Assembly (NCBI GenBank): GCA_944326945.1
Contig: CALVFY010000011.1
Coordinates: 1-64,000, forward strand
DNA: 64,000 nt
Origin: an uncultured Rikenellaceae bacterium
GTDB taxonomy: Bacteria; Bacteroidota; Bacteroidia; Bacteroidales; Rikenellaceae
Direction of reading: 5' to 3'
The notes beneath the pieces were generated by a model. The model was not told the DNA's origin. It saw nothing but the letters and a program-made list of their open reading frames with translations, and did no database searches. Shown in pieces: positions 53,797 to 62,864 of the stretch (within the stretch, counting starts at the first letter, position 1; every line of letters starts with the position of its first letter). Both the position numbers and the translations under genes were made by a program.

Positions 53797-56609
53797 TAAT
53801 TTATTGTTGATGTGTTAAAATTCATGTTGATATTGTGGGCTTGGGCCATCTCTCTGAAGATGATGGTTATCTCTTGGATAAATTTTACGATGTCATCCCG
53901 TTTGACTTTCAGTTGCATTTGACCGGATTCCTGTTTCTTCAGATCCATTAGCTGATTGACGAGTTCTAACATTTTGAGAGCACTTTGATTGATGATCTCC
54001 AGTGGTTTTTTGAACTTTTCAGGAAGGGTTTTATCGGCCAATATATTTTTCAGCGGGTCGAGGATTAGAGTCAGGGGTGTACGTAACTCATGAGAAAAAT
54101 TTGTAAAGAGATTGATGCTCATTTGGTGATTTTTTTCAAGTGTTTGCTTTTCCATCTGCTTGAGAACGATATCATGTTTGAGCTTGATTTTCATCGTGTA
54201 GTGACGTATAATCATGTATATGACCCCCAACGTGAAAATGATGTACAGGCACCAGGCCCACCAAGTTGTCCATGGCGCAGGCAAAACATGGATGGTTAGG
54301 GTAATCCCTTCGGTATTCCATACACCGCTGTCATTGCTGGCCCTGATTCTGAATCTATACGTTCCACTGGGCAGGTTCGTATAAGTTGCATAGTGTCGAT
54401 ATTTGGGCTCGGTCCACTCTTTATCATATCCTTCCAATATATAAGAATATTGATTGTTTTGTGGATAAATATAATTGAGTGCCGCAAATTGCAGGGTAAT
54501 GTCAGTTTGGTTGTGTTTGAGAGATATTTCTTTGGTTAACTGGATTGACTTTTTTAAAATTCCTGTCGCATCGAGAGGCAAGACGGTTTTGTTATGCAGA
54601 GACAGTTCTGTAATTATGATTTTTGGGGGAATGGTGTTATAGGTGATTTTACTCGGATCAAAGGAGACGAAGGCATTATTGCCTCCGATGTAAATCTGTC
54701 CTTTGGAAGAGAGAACTTGAAGTCCTGATTTCAGACTGAGTATCTCTATGGGGAAATTTCCTCTTCGATAACTGAAATTGATCAATGAATTGTTTTTCGG
54801 ATTGTAGCAAGACAATCCTCCCATTGTGCTGATCCAATAATTCGAATCGTTATACTCGATGATGCTGCATATATTGTTGTTTGGCAACCCATTTTCCGTC
54901 GAGATGTGTTGGAATGACTTTGTCGTGGGATCATAAATATTTACTCCTCCTCCGTGAGTTCCTATCCATATTCTGTGGTGCGAATCTTCCCATATTACGC
55001 TAATGTAGTCGCAGGAGAGTTCTGTGTTGGAGGAACTGATACGACGCTGGAATTTCCCATCCCTCATTACGAAGATGCCGTATTGCATGCTTCCGACCCA
55101 CATCTCTCCATTGCTTAGTTCGGAAATCACCCGAATCCATTGGTAATTGATGGTGTCTGCGGCTATGCCTGATTTGTGTAACGGTTCGAAGTCGTCGCTA
55201 TTGGCGCGTTTGAGATACAAACCATTATTTTGATTTGTCCCCACCCATATGTTGCCATGGCTGTCTTCGGTGATATCATTGATACTATTCATTTTCCGAA
55301 AACGGATCGGCTGTTTCGGGAATGCCTTATCCCGTATATTCACAGCCATTAAACCCATCGTGCCTGTGCCAATCCAAAGAAGACCGTCGCTGTCTATATG
55401 TAGATCGCGGATTGCGTTTATCGGGCGTCCTTTGATCCGGATGTCGTAATGTTGGTAGCTCTTGAACTTGGGATCGAAACAATCCAATCCTTCGCCTTCG
55501 GAACCGATCCAGATTTTGTCATTGTATTCTAATAGAGGACCTATGTGTCCCATGTTACGGCTTGTCTCTTTAAGCGTTTCATGAAGTTTAAATTGTCCCA
55601 GTACGGGGTTATACAGATTGACTCCTCCTCCGTATGTACCTAACCACATCGTTCCGGTACTGTCTTTGAAAATGCTGATGACGGAGTTGTGACTCAGTGA
55701 ACCTGTCTTGTTGTTGTGATGGAGTACTTTGTAATCGCCATTTTCCGGATTCAGAATGATTAATCCTTCATGAGTCCCCAGCCAAAGATTTCCTTCTTTA
55801 TCTTCTGACATGGATCTGAAGCGCCATGAATTCAATTTATGGTCTTCTTTCAATTTCATGGTTGTGAAATAATCATGTTTGTAGTCGTATCGACTTAACC
55901 CTTGTCTCCATTGTGTCCCTACCCATACGCATTTTTTCGAGTCAAGAAATAAGACTGAAAGGCTGTTGCTTCTGATGCTGTGTATATCCATTGGATCATG
56001 GAGGAATAATTTATATTGCAGCGTCTGAGGATTGATGCGTACAGCTCCATGATTTTGAATGGTTGCCCAGATAAAGCCTGTCCCGTCTTCAAGGATATGC
56101 TGAATACGCATATCGGCTTTTATAAAACCATCGAGAGTATGGCTGGACAGAGTTTCTGTTTTTAGGTTATATAGGTATATGGCTCCGTCAGTGGCAATCC
56201 AGAGTCGTTGGGAAGAGTCTATGCAGAGTGAGCGAATGATGTTGTTTCCCATGTGACGGTAAAACTTCTGTTTGTCCGGATCGTATTTGTTGAGTCCGCT
56301 GTTTGTGCCAATCCATAAACAGCCATTACCGTCTTCGGCTATACAATGAATGCGGTTATTGCTTATTGAAAGGGAGTCCTGTGGAACATGTGTGAAACTT
56401 TTTAATTCGTCTCCATTATAGCAACTCAATCCGTCTCCGGTTCCGAACCACATGAGCCCCTGCTTGTCTTCATGAATGCAATAGACATTCACATGAGGCA
56501 AACCGTCTCTGACAGATATGTTGGTAAAATAGGGCTCAGCGTCGTATGAGCCTATTACTTTCCATGGCAACAATATTAAAAAGTAGGCAATAAGTTTTTT
56601 GATTGTCAT
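53796..56609 (-). CDS. N-terminal half of a split hybrid two-component system: reg_prop sensor, Y_Y_Y, HisKA
   Basis: The ATG at 56609 (MTIKKLIAYFLILLPW) gives 937 aa with a signal peptide. Two seven-bladed reg_prop propellers fill about residues 25-680 (repeats of the kind 'DGLLWIGT', 'GTMWLGTYGGGVN', 'WIGTHGGGVNIYDP'). A Y_Y_Y domain follows at about 690-760, then a transmembrane helix near 780 (WWAWCLYIIFTLGVIYMII) and a HisKA domain with phospho-acceptor His840 (FSHELRTPLTLIL). It stops just after the dimerisation helices, before the ATP-binding domain. It should sense an oligosaccharide in the periplasm. A longer frame from 56720 would put sequence before the signal peptide. Confidence 0.88.
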   Translation of the reverse strand: MTIKKLIAYFLILLPWKVIGSYDAEPYFTNISVRDGLPHVNVYCIHEDKQGLMWFGTGDGLSCYNGDELKSFTHVPQDSLSISNNRIHCIAEDGNGCLWIGTNSGLNKYDPDKQKFYRHMGNNIIRSLCIDSSQRLWIATDGAIYLYNLKTETLSSHTLDGFIKADMRIQHILEDGTGFIWATIQNHGAVRINPQTLQYKLFLHDPMDIHSIRSNSLSVLFLDSKKCVWVGTQWRQGLSRYDYKHDYFTTMKLKEDHKLNSWRFRSMSEDKEGNLWLGTHEGLIILNPENGDYKVLHHNNKTGSLSHNSVISIFKDSTGTMWLGTYGGGVNLYNPVLGQFKLHETLKETSRNMGHIGPLLEYNDKIWIGSEGEGLDCFDPKFKSYQHYDIRIKGRPINAIRDLHIDSDGLLWIGTGTMGLMAVNIRDKAFPKQPIRFRKMNSINDITEDSHGNIWVGTNQNNGLYLKRANSDDFEPLHKSGIAADTINYQWIRVISELSNGEMWVGSMQYGIFVMRDGKFQRRISSSNTELSCDYISVIWEDSHHRIWIGTHGGGVNIYDPTTKSFQHISTENGLPNNNICSIIEYNDSNYWISTMGGLSCYNPKNNSLINFSYRRGNFPIEILSLKSGLQVLSSKGQIYIGGNNAFVSFDPSKITYNTIPPKIIITELSLHNKTVLPLDATGILKKSIQLTKEISLKHNQTDITLQFAALNYIYPQNNQYSYILEGYDKEWTEPKYRHYATYTNLPSGTYRFRIRASNDSGVWNTEGITLTIHVLPAPWTTWWAWCLYIIFTLGVIYMIIRHYTMKIKLKHDIVLKQMEKQTLEKNHQMSINLFTNFSHELRTPLTLILDPLKNILADKTLPEKFKKPLEIINQSALKMLELVNQLMDLKKQESGQMQLKVKRDDIVKFIQEITIIFREMAQAHNINMNFNTSTIN

Positions 56610-56793
56610 AAATAGAGCCTTTTCAGGTAAAATTAACACTTTTTCTGATAAAAAAATGTGTTTTAGTCCGGCCGTGTCTCTATTGTATCCCGAAAATGCA
56701 ACCAAAATAAATGTTTGCAACCAATGTAAAGGAATTGCAATAAAATCAAAGTTATCGGGCAGGATTCGGAAAGAGATTGTATGGCGGCTTTTA

Positions 56794-56801
56794 TAATTTT
56801 G
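56794..56801 (+). promoter_or_regulatory. Candidate -7 box of the fimbrillin-like gene
   Basis: TAATTTTG (TAnnTTTG), 26 bp before the start codon at 56828. The region 56610-56827 separates it from the divergent sensor gene and is otherwise AT-rich without clear features. Confidence 0.5.
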
Positions 56802-56827
56802 TTTTTGAATTTAAAACTATAATTACA

Positions 56828-58255
56828 ATGAAGAAATTACTACTACTATTTATTATTGGGGTATTGTCTTCATGCTCGGAGAAGGACTCGTCTGGCGATT
56901 CGCAGATGACATCGACGGGCATAAAGGTCTTTCTTCCGGACATAACGAGCCGCCTCGGTTACTCTGAAGGAGAGGATTATCTCGTTGAATCGAAATGGGG
57001 GGATGGGGATGAGATCGCAATCATCTATACCGGTAATGATAACTATGCGATAAATAGGTATGTTATAGATCCTGCATCCATTGCCCAAGATGGGAAAAGT
57101 GCTTATTTTATCTCTGAATCGGGTTTGCCATCGCATGGTAAAGCTTTTCTTGCATTTTATCCTTATGCAAAAGCTCCGCAGGGCGATGACGATATGATTT
57201 CTCCCGAAGGGCAGGTGCAGGATGGGAATAATGGCATGCAGCATATTGCTCAGTACGACTTTATGCAGTCGATCGGCTATTATGAACAGGGGAAGGATAT
57301 CTATATGCGCCGGATGATGGCGATGATGACTTTCGATATGACCATCCCTTCGGCTGTGGCCAAGAATATCACTGAATTGGAGATGACTTCGTCCAATCCC
57401 GATCTGTTCAAAAAGAAGACGATCCTGGGCAGGGAAGAGATCCTGGACAATTTTGTTCTTGCTGTTAAAAACGTGTCGGTTTCGGAGGAGAGTTCCGCTG
57501 TCCTTAATGTTATGGTATATCCTGCGGAACTGAACAAGGGCGATAAATTGTTCCTGACTTTGAAATGTAGTGACAACAGTGAGTACCGTTACACAAAGAC
57601 CTTCGATGAACGGACGGAGCTGACAGCCGGAAAACGTCTTGTCACCCGATTCACCGATGTGTTAATCATTAATTATGCATTTGCCGAAGATTATTCTCCT
57701 CTGCCGGAGGATCTGACTACGTTTACCTTGGCAAGTTATGATAAATCCACACAATCGATTGATGAGGTAACCAGTGGGATGAAGCCTTTCGGAACGTATG
57801 TTTATCATGCGGAAAATGGGCGTACTTTACAGGCGGCTGAGGTTGGAGCCGATTATCCGTACAGCTATGTGGCCGATAACAACAACCGAGGTCAGATTCT
57901 TAAAGAGGGTGAGTACAGTACGGTGCTTGTTACACCTGCATATACTTTCTCGGAATATCAAAATAAATATTATATCGTATTCAATCGAAACGATGAGATG
58001 AAGGTGTCTCCGATGTTTGATAATACGATTGAAGGTGATGCTCCTGTGGTGATTTCGGAATTATCGAAGCCGACTCCGCTGGGTGCCAATATAACGTTCA
58101 ACTTCCAAGCTTCGGAAGAGGAAGCCGGCAAGTTCCAGATTAGCGATCTTGTATTGCACAATGCGGGTCAACGTGGGTGGTATAATCCTGTCGATGGGCC
58201 AACGGGTGAATTTTTCGGTCATGTTGTTCCGGGCATCAATCTCGTTTTTTGGTAG
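56828..58255 (+). CDS. Fimbrillin-family (Mfa-like) lipoprotein
   Basis: From the ATG at 56828 the protein has 475 aa with a lipobox (VLSSC, Cys16). The first domain fits the fimbrillin/Mfa-like family (IKVFLPDITSRLGYSEGEDYLVESKWGDGDEIAIIY; later MAMMTFDMTIPSAVAKNITELEMTS). A second beta-rich domain (about 290-475) is not recognised. The protein is AT-richer than its right neighbour. Its last ~65 codons lie antisense to the susD fragment, and the ending (HVVPGINLVFW) is exactly the complement of the conserved SusD C terminus. The true C terminus may therefore have been replaced at a recombination junction near 58.2 kb. Surface location is likely, and function is unknown. Confidence 0.75.
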   Translation: MKKLLLLFIIGVLSSCSEKDSSGDSQMTSTGIKVFLPDITSRLGYSEGEDYLVESKWGDGDEIAIIYTGNDNYAINRYVIDPASIAQDGKSAYFISESGLPSHGKAFLAFYPYAKAPQGDDDMISPEGQVQDGNNGMQHIAQYDFMQSIGYYEQGKDIYMRRMMAMMTFDMTIPSAVAKNITELEMTSSNPDLFKKKTILGREEILDNFVLAVKNVSVSEESSAVLNVMVYPAELNKGDKLFLTLKCSDNSEYRYTKTFDERTELTAGKRLVTRFTDVLIINYAFAEDYSPLPEDLTTFTLASYDKSTQSIDEVTSGMKPFGTYVYHAENGRTLQAAEVGADYPYSYVADNNNRGQILKEGEYSTVLVTPAYTFSEYQNKYYIVFNRNDEMKVSPMFDNTIEGDAPVVISELSKPTPLGANITFNFQASEEEAGKFQISDLVLHNAGQRGWYNPVDGPTGEFFGHVVPGINLVFW

Positions 58256-59733
58256 CATCGGATCGTCAGCCATGGTGTCTCCGTGATAGAGGCGGACTCT
58301 CGATTCCAGAATGCCGAGTCTCTTGAGGAAAGCCCATCGTTTCCCTTCGAAATGGAGTTCCCGGGCATGCTCATCGACAATGTCCTCGAGGGTCAACGGA
58401 CCGTTGAATCGCGTATTGCCCGCCCGTTCCCAGGTCTTGTTATAATATTCCAAGGCCAGCGCATCCGATCCGCCGTATTTCATCAAACGGGCTTCGGCTG
58501 CCATCAGGTAGGTCTCGGCCAGCCGATACACGACGATGTCTTTGAAACTGGAAGTACGTGCAGGGTCGTCGATGTTGGTCCATTTGTCGATCTGTTTGAG
58601 GGATGCCGTGTGGTATTTCTCCAGATAGTCGTTTTTCGATACGATCGGCAGTTCTCCGACCACGATCGAGGGATCACCCTCTACGGTAGTGTTATACCGC
58701 AGGTTTTTCATGAACATGTTATCCAGTCGTTTGTCCTGTTTCTTGTAGAGTCCCAGCAGATAGGTATTGGGATAGAATCGTCCCCAACCATAGCCTCCGT
58801 ATTCTGACGTGACATTGAATCCGGGCAATTTACTGTAGGAGGGGGTAACGTTGAGGGCTAAGCGGTGACCCGATACTTTCCCGGCGCTGACAGAGTTGCC
58901 ACCTCCCGTATTGCGCGAGAATTGGTAAGACATCAGCACCTCTTTGCAATTCAGATTCTCTCCGGTGAAACAATCTATCCCTTGAGGCATCATGTCGTAG
59001 TCGGTACACTCGAAGATATCTTCACATTGCTCGATGGCCGTATCCCAATCTTTAAGCCACAGTGCCACTTCGGCTCTGACATGTTTGGCGACGGCCTTCG
59101 TGCCACGTCCGGGATATTCGGTGGTCCAATCCAACACTTCGATGGCGTCGTCGAGGTCTTGGGTGATCAGTTCGAAGATCTTTTCTTTGGAAGCCGGTTT
59201 GTGATACGGTCCAGGTTGCCGATATGAGTCGGACGGGTGTTCAAATAGAGACGCTCGAACCGTTTGTAAAGGTCGAAATAGCAGCGTGCACGAAGTAGTT
59301 TGGCTTCGGCCCAGGCCTGTTTTACACGGGGATCCGGGTGATTCAGCCCCACGTTGACTTCCGCTCCGTTGATAATTTCATTGGCTTTACCGATGACTCC
59401 GTAGCGATTTTCCCAGAGATGTCTGACCGGATGACTCGTTTCGGTGAAAGACGAGGAAAGGCGGTTCAGGGCGGCTGCCGTACCTCCGCGATACAGAACA
59501 ATGTCTGTTGCTCCGTCGCAGGTGATCGTGACGAATGCTTCTCCTTCGGTCTCTGTCGTAACCAGTGAGCGTTCTCTGTCGTAGAGGGCCACCACGCCTC
59601 GTTCCAGCCCTTCGGGGGAGTTGTACACGTAATCGGAACTGATTTTCGTTACATTGTCCTCCATCAATTGATCTGTACATCCGATGCCTCCAAACATGAG
59701 AAGAATCATCGGTATATATGCTCTCTTTTTCAT
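58061..59733 (-). pseudogene. Frameshifted susD-like gene
   Basis: The first frame (59733 to about 59207) encodes a lipoprotein (MFGGIGC, Cys19) with the SusD start: TPR-type 'RHLWENRYGVIGKANEIIN' and 'EAKLLRARCYFDLYKRFERLYLNTRP'. Near 59207 one base is missing, and the frame that continues (KPASKEKIFELITQDLDDAIEVLDWTTEYPGRGTKAVAKHVRAEVALWLKDW) is the expected SusD sequence, running on to 'DEHARELHFEGKRWAFLKRLGI' and 'LPKNEIDARNNMT' near 58232. The frame then reads past the usual SusD end to 58061 without a stop, antisense to the fimbrillin-like gene. SusD proteins bind glycans at the surface over their SusC partner. Confidence 0.85.
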
Positions 59734-59769
59734 ACGTTCTTAGTTAAAGGTTCGTATTCGATGTTTGGA

Positions 59770-62700
59770 TTAGAAACTGAAATTGATGCCGAACATCCAT
59801 ACTTGCGGTTCCGGGTAGGCGCCCATGGTGAGTTCCGGACTGTAGGAGATATAATCCGTTTCGGTCCACAGGTTCGTTACGGTAGCGTAGAGTCTCAGTC
59901 GGCTTATCATGAATTTGCGGGTGAGACTTTCGGGGAAGGTATATCCCAGGGTCAGAGTACGGAGTCGAATGTAGTCGGTGCTTTGCATGGCCACAGTCGA
60001 ATTGTAGACCGTGATGTTGGAATTGGAGGGTTTTGGGAAGGTATTGGACGGATTCTCTTTGGTCCAATAGTGAACCTTAACGCCATTGAGTTTGCCTTGT
60101 AACGATCCTCCGCTATTGGCGTCATAAAGATAGGAGTTGCGTTCATATCCGCCTGTCGAGGCATACAGATCGGCATAGAGATCAAATCCTTTCCAGGCGA
60201 TCTTTGTATTGAACGAGAAGAAGAAATCGGGATCGCGTTGGAATTTGGTACGGTCGTCGACTGTAATTTTTCCGTCGCCGTTCATGTCCTTCACCTTGAT
60301 CATGCCTGGTTCTACCTCGTGAGGATACTCCAGAACGGTGTCCGGGATTCCGTCGCCGTCTGAATCAATCGTGGGTTTCAGATAATATTTGTCACCGATC
60401 ATGTCGAAATCACTCTCCTGGAAGATGCCGTCGAATTTGTAGTCGTAGTATACTTTCTGGGGATAGCCGATGAACCAGCGGTTGTCTACATCATCCATGT
60501 AGTTTCCGTTGGCATCTCTCAGATTGTTGACTTTGACGATCTCCTGTTTGGACTTTGAGATGTTGATCGAAGCGCTCCACAACAAATCTTTTTTGCGGAT
60601 GATGTCGCCCGAGAGAGAGAACTCTATACCTTGAGTTTTCAACTCGCCCAGATTGTCCCGCATGGAGGTATAACCCAGTGCCGAGTTGATTTTCCGATCG
60701 ACGAGCATATCCTTTACCCGGGTGTCGTAGAGTTCCAGGGTTCCCGATAGTCGGTTGTTGAAGAGTCCGAAATCGAGTCCGATGTTGGCCGTAATACTGG
60801 TTTCCCATTTGAGCGTGGGATTGGAGAGTTCCTGACCGGGAAGATAGCCTACCAGCAACTGGTCGCCGAATTCATAGGGATAGGAGGAGGCCAATCCGAG
60901 ACTCTTGTAACTGGGAATGGCATTCTGATTGCCTACGGCACCATAGCTCAGACGTAGTTTGAGGTTGTCCACGAACTGGATCTTTTTCATGAAATTCTCC
61001 TCGGAGATTCTCCACGCAAAAGAGGCGGCAGGGAAAGAGGCCCATTTGTTGTTGACGCCGAACTTGGAGGAGCCGTCCGGCGGATCGAGGCACTAAACAG
61101 ATAGTGCTCTTTGAAACTGTAATTCACACGTCCGATGAAGGAGAATACAACCTCCTTGGTGTTGGTCCGGGCATGGTCTGTCACCACGGCATCGCCTATC
61201 ATATTCCAGTCGCGGTCGACCGTGAAATCGCTTCCGTCCAGATTGAGTCCGCGTCTTTTCTTGTATTCCGAACTTTGGATCAGGTTGACAGACAGCTTGT
61301 GGTTGGTTTTGGAGAGAGGAGCCGTGTAGGTGAAGATGTTATCTAGTAAATAGTCCTGGCGTTTGCTATTGTCGATCGAGCCGGTTCCGCCGCTGGGATA
61401 CATCGAATCCTTGAAGGTGCCGTCTTCCGAGGAGTAGTTGCCCCAGGAGGCGTTGAACCGATAGGTCAGATCTCTCCAGGGTTTGATCTCGATGAAGGCG
61501 GCCAGACGCATACGGTCGCTCAGAATCTCCCGTTTGGAGTGCATCAGATTGTAGATGGGGTTACGATCGGCTCCGTTGTTGATGTATTCGCGCAACTCAC
61601 CGTTCTCGTCGTAGATGGAACCCAGCGGGCTTCGTGTGATAAACATGTTGAAATTGCCGTCTTCCCGTTGCTCCTTCGATTTCATGTAGGAGGTGTTGAA
61701 GCCCAGTTTCAACCATTTGAAGGCTTGATATTCGGTATTGACCCGCAGATTTCCCTTTTGGTATCCGGAGTTGTAGCGGAGAATACCGTCTTGGTTTAGG
61801 TAACCCAGACTTGCGAAGATTTTGAATTTTTCGTTACCTCCTGAAACACTCAGATCGTATTTTTGGGAGAGTGCGGTGTGGAACATCTCCTTTTCCCAGT
61901 CGGTGAATCGGCCTTCGCGCCAGTTTTTTTGCATGATAGGGTCATTCAACACCTCGTCTTCGGTCATTTCGGTCCAAGCTTTGGGAGGATCGTAATCGTT
62001 GGCATAGGCATGGGCGCGGAGAGTATACCACTCTTCGGGACTGTAAAAATCGAAATTACGCCGGAGCATCTGCATGCCGAATTGCGCTTCGAAATTTACC
62101 TGGGTTTTGCCGGCATGACCCTGGCGGGTGGTGACGACCACTACACCATTGGCAGCCCGGGTACCGTAGATAGCTTGCGAGGCGGCATCTTTGAATACGT
62201 CGATCGACACCACATCCGAGGGGTTGATTGTGTTGAATTCCGCACTTTCACAGGGTACTCCGTCGATCACATAGAGTGGTTCGCTGTTGGTGTCCGAATC
62301 GCCGAAGGAACGTTTCCCTCGGATGAATATTTTGGAAGCGGAACCGGGACGACCGCTGCTGCTTTCGACGGTCATACCCGAAACCCGTCCACGGAGCATC
62401 TCCGTCAGGTTGGTGGCGGGAGTGGCCAACAGGTCGTCCGATGAAACTTGAGCAATTGCTCCTGTATAACGTCCTTACGTTGTACAGCCCCGTAACCGAT
62501 GACTACCAGATCCTCGATTTGAGCCGTTGTCTCTTTGAGCTGGACGTTGAGTCGGGAGGCGCTTCCCACTTTGATCTCCTGGGAGTCCATACCCAGATAG
62601 GAGAATAGGAGAGTTTGACCTACGGAAGCCGTGATGGTGAATTTTCCGTTGGCATTGGTCGATGTGCCGGTTTGAGTTCCTTTCACGACCACCGTAACTC

Positions 62701-62829
62701 CCGCCAGAGGACTCCGTTGGGATCGGTGACCATACCGCCGATCTGCTTCTTTTGTGCGAAGGAGACCGAAATACCTGTCAATAGCGCTAACGCCATGATC
62801 TAGATAGTCTTTAATATGAAGGTCTTCAT
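59770..62829 (-). pseudogene. Multiply broken susC-like TonB-dependent receptor gene
   Basis: The full SusC architecture can be followed across frames from ATG 62829. A signal peptide is followed by a CarboxypepD domain (LAGVTVVVKGTQTGTSTNANGKFTI), a TonB-box-like region (LVVIGYGAVQRKD), a plug (PATNLTEMLRGRVSGMTVES) and the barrel, ending 'EPQVWMFGINFSF'. Four lesions interrupt it: TAG at 62800-62802 (codon 10), a missing base near 62710, two extra bases (TA) near 62466, and a missing base near 61080. Correcting them restores one protein of about 1,015 residues. An ATG at 62796 just after the nonsense codon would still give a signal peptide. It is placed 35 bp after the DUF2264 gene and 36 bp before susD. 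Confidence 0.9.
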
Positions 62830-62864
62830 GTGTTTCGGATGGATTAGTTTCAGGTTCTTTCAAA

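Noticed and set aside
53790..53805. Programmed -1 frameshift in the split sensor gene
   Set aside because: The sequence before the stop does not fit the X XXY YYZ slippery pattern, and no clear downstream pseudoknot is seen. Coupled re-initiation or a deletion is more likely.
56640..56800. Invertible promoter between the sensor and fimbrillin-like genes
   Set aside because: No pair of inverted repeats flanks the candidate promoter, and no recombinase is nearby.
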